A stretch of 5,649 nucleotides of DNA, from NCBI GenBank assembly GCA_012510625.1, contig JAAZHP010000303.1, positions 1-5,649 of the forward strand, read 5' to 3'. The number at the start of each line of letters is the position of its first letter. Positions within the stretch are counted from its first letter, which is position 1. The notes beneath the pieces are model-generated. The model searched no databases and had not been told where the DNA came from. It was given only the letters and a program-made list of their open reading frames with translations. Below, one piece after another: positions 1-5,649 of this stretch. The position numbers and the translations under genes are program-made. Source of the stretch: Bacillota bacterium (GTDB taxonomy: Bacteria; Bacillota; Dethiobacteria; DTU022).

Positions 1-810
1 GCGCAGGGCCGCCGCATCCTGCAGCAGGTTGCCCCCCTGACCGTAGCCGATGGCGATGCTTTTCACTCCCTGTTCCGCCGCCAGGAGCGCCTCGATTATA
101 CCGACAGCATGGGAGATACACGGCGGAACCAGGGTGCCGGTCAAGGGGCCGAACATCTCCCGGTTGATAATGACGTTGTTTTCCGCGTAGGCGCCGCAGA
201 GGCGGTCCACGTACTGCCAGTTATATATGGAAACTTCAAGCGGAATATCCCTGGCGTAGGGGATGTTATAGGAGATGCCCCCGCCTTCGAAATCGCTGAA
301 CCCTGCCGCCAGGGTGATCTCGGCCAGGAGGCGCGCATCGGGAGTGCCGTGCCGGACCTGTACGGGAACCCCCGCCGTTTCGATAATCTTGCGGCAGTTG
401 GCCACGCCGTAGTTTACCGCCGGAAAACCGTTTAGGAGCGAGCGCCCGGCCAGCTTGGATTCTTCAATTCCCTTTTGGGCCTCTTCGTAGCGATTCTGGC
501 GGGTGTAGGAGTCAATGGTGGTGGGCAAAAAATCGGCCTGCCCCTCCAGCTCCAGTTTGCTCAAGAGAATCAAGTGCTCGGAAAGCAAGGCCACTCCGGC
601 GCGCGGTTGTAAAAAAATGCGCCCTTCTTCTTGACCCGCCCGCAGCTTGTAATATGCTTTCTTGCTTTCAGGCAGCTTTTGGTGATAGGCGAAGGCTTCA
701 GAGAGGTCGACCTCCACGCCTGTCGGCCACGAGGTCAGCACGGCGCCGCGCTCAGCAACAAAATGAACGTCGTCCCAGCGCCGGTACTGCAGCTTTTGTT
801 TCAGGCTCAA
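1..810 (-). CDS. glmE: Glutamate mutase (methylaspartate mutase) epsilon subunit GlmE, C-terminus cut by window edge
   Basis: Catalytic subunit of adenosylcobalamin-dependent glutamate mutase, which interconverts (S)-glutamate and (2S,3S)-3-methylaspartate together with GlmS. I translated 270 codons by hand; the family is about 480 residues, so a little over half is present and the frame is open to the edge. Family motifs in order: SWPTG (27-31), QPRAGVALL (68-76), TTIDSYTRQNRY (97-108), AGRSLLNGFPAVNYG (121-135), RHGTPDARLLAEI (153-165), EGGGISYNIPYA (175-186), INREMFGPLTGTLVPP (215-230) and ALLAAEQGVK (241-250). From memory, the C. cochlearium substrate residues are Arg66, Arg100, Arg149, Glu171, Tyr177 and Tyr181. 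They correspond to R70, R104, R153, E175, Y181 and Y185 here, all at +4, so an active glutamate mutase is likely. The start is TTG at 810-808, overlapping the glmL stop by 4 bases (TTGA). It is chosen because a G-rich tract lies 8 bases upstream and the protein then begins where the family does. There is no ATG nearby. Methylaspartate ammonia-lyase often follows glmE but would be outside the window. Confidence 0.96.
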   Translation of the reverse strand, partial: MSLKQKLQYRRWDDVHFVAERGAVLTSWPTGVEVDLSEAFAYHQKLPESKKAYYKLRAGQEEGRIFLQPRAGVALLSEHLILLSKLELEGQADFLPTTIDSYTRQNRYEEAQKGIEESKLAGRSLLNGFPAVNYGVANCRKIIETAGVPVQVRHGTPDARLLAEITLAAGFSDFEGGGISYNIPYARDIPLEVSIYNWQYVDRLCGAYAENNVIINREMFGPLTGTLVPPCISHAVGIIEALLAAEQGVKSIAIGYGQGGNLLQDAAALR

Positions 811-2183
811 TCTGTGATCCCCCCCAAGGGCAACAATGATTGCTTTAGAATTACCAGCGCCGCCTCCGGCCGGCTTTCGGCAATAAGACCAGAGGCAGCG
901 AGGATGTAAAAGCGGTCCAGGAAAAGCCGCGGGGAGCGGGGAGTAAGGGCCAGGGGATCATTGACCAATAATCCGGCCCTGATTACTGAGCCGGGTTCTT
1001 CACTGTATGCCAGCGCGCCGCCGGTAGCGATAAAAACGGCCGTTCCGGTCAAATCTTTCCCCCGCTGCACCCACAGCCGCCCCTCGGGGGTATAGGTCTC
1101 TGTTAAAGAGCCGGCGTGGCGCCGCAAAGCCTCGCGGATGGCTGCGGCGGCAATGGCGCCGTCAAAAGCCCGCTCCCTTTCGCCCCGGGGCAAAAAGCCG
1201 CGGCAGGCGGCGGCTTTTTGTGCATAGGCAATCAGCTCACCGGGTTCCACTGCAAAGGAGAGCGATTTGGACAGCTCCACGGGAGAAATAACTTCCAAGA
1301 GGGATTGCAAGCTAACCCGCATCCCCAGGTCCCCCTCGACGCTGCGCTTGATCAGGGGCTCCGGCGGGCCTTTAACCACGCGGCCTCCACCGCGGGGGCT
1401 GCCGTCACCATAGGAGTGCACGTCGGTGGTCGCTCCGCCCAGGTCAACAATGACCACATCCTCTGCCAGGCTTTTCCAGCAAAGCTCACCTGCCTTCATC
1501 ACCGCCAGGGGAGTAGGCATGACCAGGCCGACCCGCTGCTGCACCTTATCGAGCCCCTTGGCCCTGGTGATTTCAGAAAGGTAAAGTTCGCGGATTGCTT
1601 CCCGGCAAGGCTCAACCTGCAGCCGGTTTACCTCGGGCATAACATTGGCGGTAACAACCAGCCGGGGCACTTTCCCCTTAAGGATGGAGACAGCATCGTC
1701 TGACGCCGACTTGTTCCCCGCTACCACTACCGGCACGGGCAAGCCGGCCTCGGAAATGCGGGCGGCATTCTCCAGGATTACCTTGCGATCGCCGCCGTCA
1801 GTACCGCCGGCCAAAAGCAGCAGATCCGGCTGCAAAGCCTCGATTTCAGCAATTTCATCCCGGTTAAGGGTATAGGCATAAGCTGCAAGAATTCTCGCCC
1901 CCGCCCCCAGGGCCGCCTCCCGGGCCGCCTTTACCGTCAATTCGGGAACCAGGCCCACGGCGACAATCCTCAAGCCGCCCGCGGCGGAGCTGCAAGCCCG
2001 CTTGAAAACAACCCCCTTTAGCTGCTCTGCTGAAAAGGAGTCCAGGGCGGCCTCCAGCCCCTCTTCAAGGCCGCTTTCCACTGTAGTGGGAGCCCGTGAG
2101 GCGCCGATAAAACCGGGCGGATCCAATGAAAAAAGAGAGACCTTGGTGTAAGTGCTGCCGAAGTCAATGAGAAGCGCTTTCAT
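807..2183 (-). CDS. glmL: Glutamate mutase accessory protein GlmL (MutL), ASKHA-type ATPase
   Basis: This 458-residue protein has the usual GlmL/MutL length and sits, as usual, between the S and E genes of glutamate mutase. The family is thought to act as an ATP-dependent chaperone or reactivation factor for the B12 mutase, though its role is less well shown than that of the mutase subunits. The actin/Hsp70-like ATPase signatures are visible. The phosphate-1 loop is LIDFGSTYTK (5-14), the phosphate-2 loop is VIVDLGGATTDVHS (244-257), and the adenosine-type glycine motif is FIATGGALAY (384-393). LLLLAGGTDGGDR (121-133) is also typical of the family. The start is ATG at 2183-2181. The frame stays open upstream to 2360, but that extension overlaps glmS and is Arg/Gly/Pro-rich like a shadow frame, whereas this ATG puts the P-loop near the N-terminus. 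A GAAGGAAG motif lies about 10 bases upstream, and the ATG overlaps the glmS stop as ATGA. No transmembrane segment is evident. A G7 run sits just before the stop. Confidence 0.95.
   Translation of the reverse strand: MKALLIDFGSTYTKVSLFSLDPPGFIGASRAPTTVESGLEEGLEAALDSFSAEQLKGVVFKRACSSAAGGLRIVAVGLVPELTVKAAREAALGAGARILAAYAYTLNRDEIAEIEALQPDLLLLAGGTDGGDRKVILENAARISEAGLPVPVVVAGNKSASDDAVSILKGKVPRLVVTANVMPEVNRLQVEPCREAIRELYLSEITRAKGLDKVQQRVGLVMPTPLAVMKAGELCWKSLAEDVVIVDLGGATTDVHSYGDGSPRGGGRVVKGPPEPLIKRSVEGDLGMRVSLQSLLEVISPVELSKSLSFAVEPGELIAYAQKAAACRGFLPRGERERAFDGAIAAAAIREALRRHAGSLTETYTPEGRLWVQRGKDLTGTAVFIATGGALAYSEEPGSVIRAGLLVNDPLALTPRSPRLFLDRFYILAASGLIAESRPEAALVILKQSLLPLGGITD
811..825 (-). promoter_or_regulatory. 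G-rich ribosome binding region of glmE inside the end of glmL
   Basis: On the minus strand a run of seven G residues (825-819) is followed by eight bases and then the TTG start of glmE. The G run can pair only imperfectly with the anti-Shine-Dalgarno sequence (G-U pairs). Together with the TTG codon and the 4-base overlap with the glmL stop, this suggests that glmE translation depends largely on ribosomes finishing glmL. The site supports the choice of the TTG start. The coupling is inferred. Confidence 0.5.
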
Positions 2184-2593
2184 ATTGCCAGATCTTCCTT
2201 CAAGTGGGCAATGGCCTCTTCGGGCAGGGTGCCCGGAGGGTAGACCCGGTCGTAGCCCATCTCCTTGTAGAGATTCTCTACTTCGGCAAAGGTGCGTTTG
2301 CCTACCACCAGGTTGCCGCCGGCATAAAGAAGTATATCCCCGATGCCTGCTTCGCGGCATTTTTCACGCAAGCCGCGGCAGTCAATCTCTCCATGACCGT
2401 AAAGGGATGACACCCAGATGGCACCGGCGGCGCTCTCTACGGCAGCGTTGATAAACTCTTCCTGCGAAACCATCACCCCGAGATTAATCACTTCGAAGCC
2501 GGCTTCGCATAACGACATCTCCAGAATCTTGTTTCCTACAGCATGCACATCTGCTCCAATCACGCCGAGAACAACCTTGTTGTTCCGCAGCAC
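2180..2593 (-). CDS. glmS: Glutamate mutase sigma subunit GlmS, cobalamin-binding
   Basis: A 137-residue protein, the full size of the small B12-binding component of glutamate mutase. It has a Rossmann-like fold and binds cobalamin base-off/His-on. The DxHxxG motif is GADVHAVG, with D15, H17 and G20; H17 is the predicted lower axial cobalt ligand. The other cobalamin-contact segments are also present: VSSLYGHG (61-68, the SxL motif) and YAGGNLVVGK (90-99, the GG motif). The C-terminal DRVYPPGTLPE (115-125) is a GlmS signature and separates it from the larger MttC-type methyltransferase corrinoid proteins. The start is GTG at 2593-2591, the first usable start after an in-frame TGA about 40 codons upstream. 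It has GAGGGGG seven bases before it, and the resulting N-terminus aligns with known GlmS. The stop overlaps the glmL ATG by 4 bases. The gene is the first of the glm unit and is preceded by a predicted sigma-54 promoter. Confidence 0.97.
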   Translation of the reverse strand: MLRNNKVVLGVIGADVHAVGNKILEMSLCEAGFEVINLGVMVSQEEFINAAVESAAGAIWVSSLYGHGEIDCRGLREKCREAGIGDILLYAGGNLVVGKRTFAEVENLYKEMGYDRVYPPGTLPEEAIAHLKEDLAI

Positions 2594-2600
2594 AAGCCCG

Positions 2601-2607
2601 CCCCCTC
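2601..2607 (-). promoter_or_regulatory. Ribosome binding site of glmS (decides a GTG start)
   Basis: GAGGGGG on the minus strand ends seven bases before the GTG at 2593. It lies in a longer purine-rich stretch (about 2620-2601) with two further AGGAG cores. The strong site compensates for the weak start codon, and no ATG or TTG occurs in frame between the upstream TGA and this GTG. Confidence 0.75.
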
Positions 2608-2694
2608 TTCTCCTGCTCCTATAATCGTTAAAGATAACTCCCGTTTCAGAATGCCATATTCCGGGACGACAAATAACTCCTATCTCAAATAATC

Positions 2695-2712
2695 AAGCAA
2701 TAACAGTGCCAA
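2695..2712 (-). promoter_or_regulatory. Predicted sigma-54 (RpoN) -24/-12 promoter of the glm operon
   Basis: The minus strand reads TTGGCAC, TGTTA, TTGCTT. This closely matches the sigma-54 consensus TGGCAC-N5-TTGCW. The invariant GG (2710-2709) and GC (2698-2697) are separated by exactly ten bases, as required. Transcription would start near 2685, giving a leader of about 90 bases before the glmS GTG. The element lies in the only sizeable non-coding gap of the window and points into glmS. Known: such promoters need an AAA+ enhancer-binding protein, and in anaerobic Bacillota they often control amino-acid and amine catabolism. Neither rpoN nor an activator gene is in the window, so function is inferred from sequence and position. 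Confidence 0.78.
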
Positions 2713-2785
2713 GCTCACCGGGTCTTTTATATCGAACTATTATGCCTCTAGCTTCCAAAAAGCCGCTTATCTCAAAGGTGTCTCC

Positions 2786-2830
2786 TGTTTAAACAAAGCA
2801 TATTGCTTTTTAGTATTGAAAATGTTTTTC
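2786..2830. promoter_or_regulatory. Palindrome cluster, possible enhancer-binding-protein sites
   Basis: Three dyads lie close together: TGTTTAAACA (2786-2795, a perfect 10-base palindrome), AAAGCA-TAT-TGCTTT (2795-2809) and GAAAA-TGT-TTTTC (2818-2830). The centres of the last two are 22 bases apart, about two helical turns. They lie 105 and 127 bases upstream of the -12 element of the predicted sigma-54 promoter, a normal distance for activator sites. The role is inferred. AT-rich DNA yields short palindromes by chance, and the 6-base AT-rich stem at 2795-2809 could alternatively be a weak terminator for the mttB transcript. Confidence 0.4.
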
Positions 2831-2907
2831 TATTATTGATAAGCAGTCCCGCAAATCATTCTCAAGAAATGCACTTTAACGGATACTTCATATACCTTTT
2901 AGAAATA

Positions 2908-4356
2908 TTAAGCCATTTTCTCTTGTGCCCGCTCGATGATCTTATCGATTTTTTTCTCCGCGGCCGAATCCAGCGGCAGCGGGCGATGCTCTTCCAGAAG
3001 CCGGCCGATCTTCTCTTTAATCCTATCGCCCATTGTTTTTGAACCTGCTTCCTCCCAGGCGCTGTAGCTGTTGAAGTCCGAAAGCTCCGGCTGCCAGCTG
3101 TCCCGGAAATGCCTGGCGGTATGCTCGTCCCCGAGGAAGCTGCCGCCCGGCCCTACTCTCCGGACCGCCTCCACTGCCAGATGTTCCGGGGAGCAGTTTA
3201 TCCCGCGCAGCAAAAACTTAACCCTTGAGATCACTTCGTCCATCAGCACGAGCAGCTCCAGGGAACCGGTCCGGCCAGATTCAATATAGAAAACGTCATG
3301 CATAATGTTGCAGCCCTGCAGCGCTCCCAGCAGGGTAAAGATGGTCGCCTCCATTACAGCCTGCTCGTCAAAGAGCTTGGCGCTGCTGCAGCCGGCATAG
3401 CCCCAGGAAGGAAGCCCGTAATAGCGCGCCAGGTCGCAGAGCGCTCCCTGCAGCAGCAGCGCTTCGGGAACGGCGTAGAGAGCCTGCATGGTGCGCATGT
3501 CGAGGGGCGAATCCCCGTATCCGTATAGGAAGGGCGCGCCCGGGTTCTTTAACTGGTGGATAACGAGGCCGCACAGCGCCTCCGCGTTGGCCTGGGCCAC
3601 CGTCCCGGCCACGGTTACCGGTGTCGAAGCCCCGGCCACGGCGCCGCAGGCAAAGTTTACCGGGACCCTGCATTGGGCGGCAAGCAGCAGCTTATCCACC
3701 GATTCAAAGGGCAGCTGCAGCGGCGAAGTGGGCTCGCAGTAGAGAGCAAAAAGCGGCCGGTGCTGCAGCTTCTCTTTTCCGCCCACGGCCGCGGCGGCCA
3801 TCTCGATAATATCGGCAACAGTAGATGCATCTTCGGCGATTACCACCTGCGGCTTGATACTATTTCTCAACATCAGGGCATACTGCAGCCGGTTGATCAT
3901 CCGCTTGCCCACATCGGAGAGCAGCCCCATGGACATGACAAAATCAAGATGAGGCAGGGCATCGACAATCCGGATTGCCGCCGCCGCATCTTCGCTCCGC
4001 CAGGGGCGGCGCTCCCCGGTAAAAGGATCAATATAGATCAGGGTATCAGACCCGGTCCCGAAATAAACGTTCGATTTTTCCAGCCGGAGCGCCGGTTCCC
4101 CGAGGCGGTTATAAAGGGTAATCTTTGAAGGGGCGGTGCGAAGCGCCTGCTCCACCAGGGCGGGAGGGAGATAGACGCGGTTTCCGGCCTCTACATGGGC
4201 GCCGCCGCTTTTCAGCAGCTCCACCGCCTCTTCGTGATGGACGGTAACACCGGCCTCGCTTAATATTCGCAGGGCGGCGCTGTGTATTTCTTCGATTTGC
4301 GTCAGCTCAAGGGTGCGGAAAGCAATGCCCGCCCCATGCTTGCTCGCGTAGCGCAT
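2908..4356 (-). CDS. MttB-superfamily (non-pyrrolysine) methyltransferase, complete
   Basis: Member of the trimethylamine methyltransferase (MttB) superfamily, whose members carry methyl groups from tertiary or quaternary amines to a corrinoid protein. The frame is open with no internal amber codon and ends in TAA, so it is a non-pyrrolysine type like the glycine-betaine enzyme MtgB. The length is 482 residues from the chosen start, normal for the family. Family segments, numbered from the first ATG of the row: TLELTQIEEIHSAALRILSEAG (N-terminal helix, about 17-38), FGTGSD (101-106), DPFTGERR (112-119), YCEPTSPL (208-215), AGASTPVT (243-250), GYGDSPLDM (281-289), HDVFYIESG (355-363) and RVGPGGSFLGDEHT (402-415). 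Three ATG codons stand in a row at 4362-4354. AAGGGAG ends only one base before the first but seven before the third, so the third (4356) is chosen. It lies just after its paralog. The substrate cannot be read from sequence, and no MttC-like partner is visible in the window. Confidence 0.92.
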   Translation of the reverse strand: MRYASKHGAGIAFRTLELTQIEEIHSAALRILSEAGVTVHHEEAVELLKSGGAHVEAGNRVYLPPALVEQALRTAPSKITLYNRLGEPALRLEKSNVYFGTGSDTLIYIDPFTGERRPWRSEDAAAAIRIVDALPHLDFVMSMGLLSDVGKRMINRLQYALMLRNSIKPQVVIAEDASTVADIIEMAAAAVGGKEKLQHRPLFALYCEPTSPLQLPFESVDKLLLAAQCRVPVNFACGAVAGASTPVTVAGTVAQANAEALCGLVIHQLKNPGAPFLYGYGDSPLDMRTMQALYAVPEALLLQGALCDLARYYGLPSWGYAGCSSAKLFDEQAVMEATIFTLLGALQGCNIMHDVFYIESGRTGSLELLVLMDEVISRVKFLLRGINCSPEHLAVEAVRRVGPGGSFLGDEHTARHFRDSWQPELSDFNSYSAWEEAGSKTMGDRIKEKIGRLLEEHRPLPLDSAAEKKIDKIIERAQEKMA

Positions 4357-4363
4357 CATCATT

Positions 4364-4370
4364 CTCCCTT
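4364..4370 (-). promoter_or_regulatory. Ribosome binding site of the complete mttB-like gene
   Basis: AAGGGAG on the minus strand lies in the 12-base gap between the two methyltransferase genes. Its distances to the three consecutive ATG codons are 1, 4 and 7 bases, which favours the third as the main start. The short gap also implies that the two genes are cotranscribed. Confidence 0.65.
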
Positions 4371-4374
4371 CTGC

Positions 4375-5649
4375 TTATGATTTTCTCCTGTTCTCTACTT
4401 CCTTGATAATTTTCTGCATCTCCCCTGCGGCCCCATCAGGCAGGGGGAGGGCATGATGGTGGGCAAGGATCTCTTTAACCTCTTCAATCGCCCGATCCAG
4501 CGGCGTTACCTTTCCGCCCTTTTCCCACTGCTCCCAGCGGTCGCGAATCATGTAACGGGGAGACCAGATCTCCTCCCGGAAATACTTGAAGGTATGCTCA
4601 TGACTCATAAAGTTACCGCCGGGGCCCACATCGTCGATGCAGTCAACCGCCAGGTGATCGGCCGAGGTCCGGGTGCCGCCTCCCGTGTAGCGGGCCATGC
4701 TGATTATATCCTCGCAGAAGGCCAGGAAGGGCAGATACCCGGTCTTGCCCCCTTCAAGATAGCCCACATCATGCACCAGGTTGCATCCCGCCAGCTGCGT
4801 CATCAGGATGCTCATCGCCGCCTCGACGCCGGCCTGGATGCCAGGCAGTGGAGCATTGACGCATCCGGCTTCGGTAAAGTTCGGCAGGCCGTAGAACTGG
4901 GCCAGCTGTGTCATCACCGCGTAGTTCATGGACGTTTCCGGAGCGCCGTAGAGAGTGGCTGTCGTCTTCATATCCATGGGCGTGGCCCCGCCGCCGATAA
5001 TAACCGGCGCGCCCTTCTTCTTCAACTGGGCCATGACCACGCCGGCCAGGCTTTCGGCGTTCATCTGCACGATACAGCCGGCTTTCGTCACCGGAGTGGT
5101 CGCTCCGGCCAGGACTCCGGGGGTATAGACCACCGGGATATTATATTCAAAGCATTTAAACATCTTCCCCACACCGTCATTGGTGTGCACCAGCGGCGAT
5201 ATGGGCTCTGAGTATAGGATGATATAGGGGTTGGCGCTCAGCTGCTCCAATCCGCCGGCACATGCCGCCGCCATCATGATTAGCGCCTCGGTATTTTCGG
5301 CATTATGCGCGGTAAAGATAACCGGCTTGCTGCAGTGGCTGGTCATCGCTTCAAACTGGTGCAGATCGCTGGCGGCGGAAGGGCTGTCGGAGGCAATGGC
5401 GTAGCTCATCAGGAAATCATAGTTGGGCAGCGCATCGATCACCTTCGAAGCGTCAACAACATCCTGTTTTGTCGAAGTTCTCCTTTCGCCGCTCTCCAGG
5501 TCAATGGTAAAGGGGAGATCCGAGCCGGTCCCATAGTAGACCCGGTTTTTCTCCAGCAGCATGACCCTCCGTCCGAGCCGGTCGGCGACGGCTATCCGCC
5601 GCGGCGCCAGCCGGATGCACTCTTCAACCAGCCAGCCCGGCACCCAGAC
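4375..5649 (-). CDS. MttB-superfamily (non-pyrrolysine) methyltransferase, N-terminus cut by window edge
   Basis: A second MttB-superfamily gene, open from the window edge to a TAA at 4377-4375, giving 424 visible residues. By comparison with the neighbouring paralog (both contain a GTGSD motif, here at visible residues 40-44) about 60 N-terminal residues are missing. The GTG at 5643 is therefore an internal valine codon, not the start. Family segments include VYYGTGSDLPFTIDLESGER (37-56), YSEPISPLVHT (146-156), LAGATTPVTKAG (180-191), GGGATPMDMK (219-228), HDVGYLEGGKTGY (293-305) and DVGPGGNFMSHEHT (340-353). The C-terminus is lysine/glutamate-rich and helical-looking. No amber codon occurs in frame in the visible part, so it is expected to be an MtgB-like, pyrrolysine-independent quaternary-amine demethylase or a relative. 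The likely corrinoid acceptor and the substrate are unknown. It precedes the second mttB-like gene by 12 bases, consistent with one transcript whose promoter lies outside the window. Confidence 0.92.
   Translation of the reverse strand, partial: VWVPGWLVEECIRLAPRRIAVADRLGRRVMLLEKNRVYYGTGSDLPFTIDLESGERRTSTKQDVVDASKVIDALPNYDFLMSYAIASDSPSAASDLHQFEAMTSHCSKPVIFTAHNAENTEALIMMAAACAGGLEQLSANPYIILYSEPISPLVHTNDGVGKMFKCFEYNIPVVYTPGVLAGATTPVTKAGCIVQMNAESLAGVVMAQLKKKGAPVIIGGGATPMDMKTTATLYGAPETSMNYAVMTQLAQFYGLPNFTEAGCVNAPLPGIQAGVEAAMSILMTQLAGCNLVHDVGYLEGGKTGYLPFLAFCEDIISMARYTGGGTRTSADHLAVDCIDDVGPGGNFMSHEHTFKYFREEIWSPRYMIRDRWEQWEKGGKVTPLDRAIEEVKEILAHHHALPLPDGAAGEMQKIIKEVENRRKS

Larger units (their letters stand above)
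2594..2907. other. AT-rich intergenic regulatory region between the mttB pair and glmS
   Basis: This is the only stretch over 300 bases without a gene. It is visibly richer in A+T than the flanking coding sequence and has stop codons in all minus-strand frames. From the mttB stop toward glmS it holds a cluster of short palindromes (2868-2786), the predicted sigma-54 promoter (2712-2695) and the purine-rich glmS ribosome binding region (2620-2594). No stable GC stem followed by a U-run is evident after the mttB stop, so readthrough from the mttB genes into glm cannot be excluded. I saw no ordered set of cobalamin-riboswitch elements and no tRNA. Confidence 0.7.

Noticed and set aside
2184..2360. 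Upstream extension of glmL by 59 codons in the same open frame.
   Set aside because: It would lie almost entirely inside glmS, is Arg/Gly/Pro-rich like a shadow frame, and would push the N-terminal ATPase loop far from its usual place. The ATG at 2183 has the expected overlap and spacing.
2690..2790. A coding-looking stretch of about 31 codons in the intergenic gap on the minus strand (translation includes FLEARGIIVRYKRPGELG), ending at a TGA and followed by an open in-frame run into glmS.
   Set aside because: It has no good start codon or placed ribosome binding site, overlaps the predicted sigma-54 promoter, and I recognise no family. Reading the TGA as selenocysteine or as a decayed fusion to glmS is not supported, because GlmS is full length from its GTG.
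2701..2790. Cobalamin-riboswitch-like pieces: a CAGGAGACACC string resembling a B12 box, and a GGCACTG.
   Set aside because: The pieces are in the wrong order, the other conserved elements and pairing stems are missing, and GGCACTG is better explained as part of the sigma-54 -24 element.
2850..2907. Rho-independent terminator after the mttB pair.
   Set aside because: I could find only short, AT-rich or mismatched stems without a following U-run, so no terminator is called.
1..5649. Long open frames on the plus strand, for example 4453-5211, 1116-1703 and 3556-4128.
   Set aside because: Each is antisense to a well-recognised minus-strand gene, has low-complexity Arg/Gly/His/Pro-rich translation and no recognisable family. 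These are expected shadows in GC-rich coding DNA.
2908..5649. Pyrrolysine (in-frame amber readthrough) in the MttB homologs.
   Set aside because: Both reading frames are open through the region where MttB carries its pyrrolysine, and both end in TAA, so these are non-pyrrolysine members.

Overview
All genes in this window lie on the minus strand, so it reads right to left. It carries two corrinoid-linked systems in tandem. The first is a pair of MttB-superfamily (trimethylamine / quaternary-amine methyltransferase-like) genes. The second is a glutamate mutase (methylaspartate mutase) operon in the order glmS-glmL-glmE. The gene content (a coenzyme B12-dependent glutamate mutase with its GlmL accessory ATPase, and non-pyrrolysine MttB homologs), the moderately high GC and the purine-rich ribosome binding sites suggest an anaerobic Bacillota/Clostridia, perhaps of the Desulfotomaculum/Peptococcaceae type. 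That placement is inference; no taxonomic marker is present.

Layout in transcription order. Positions 5649-4375 hold an MttB-family methyltransferase that has lost its N-terminus to the window edge. After 12 bases comes a second, clearly paralogous MttB-family gene that ends at 2908. A visibly AT-rich gap of 314 bases follows (2907-2594). In it I see a near-consensus sigma-54 (-24/-12) promoter at about 2712-2695, pointing into the glm genes. A cluster of short palindromes lies about 90-170 bases upstream of its -12 element, where sigma-54 activators usually bind. I found no convincing terminator or riboswitch there. Next come glmS (GTG start, 2593-2180), glmL (2183-807) and glmE (TTG start, 810 to the window edge at 1). 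The last three are joined by 4-base stop/start overlaps (ATGA and TTGA), which suggests a translationally coupled unit.

How the genes work together. GlmS binds the cobalamin and GlmE is the TIM-barrel catalytic subunit. Together they interconvert (S)-glutamate and (2S,3S)-3-methylaspartate, the first step of the methylaspartate route of glutamate fermentation. GlmL is the ASKHA-type accessory protein. All six substrate-contact residues that I recall from the Clostridium cochlearium enzyme are present in GlmE, at a constant +4 offset. The MttB homologs are expected to move a methyl group from a quaternary or methylated amine to a corrinoid protein, but no MttC-type corrinoid protein is visible in the window. 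The most interesting open question is whether this adjacency reflects one catabolic route, from a methylated amine or betaine to glutamate to methylaspartate, under sigma-54 control.
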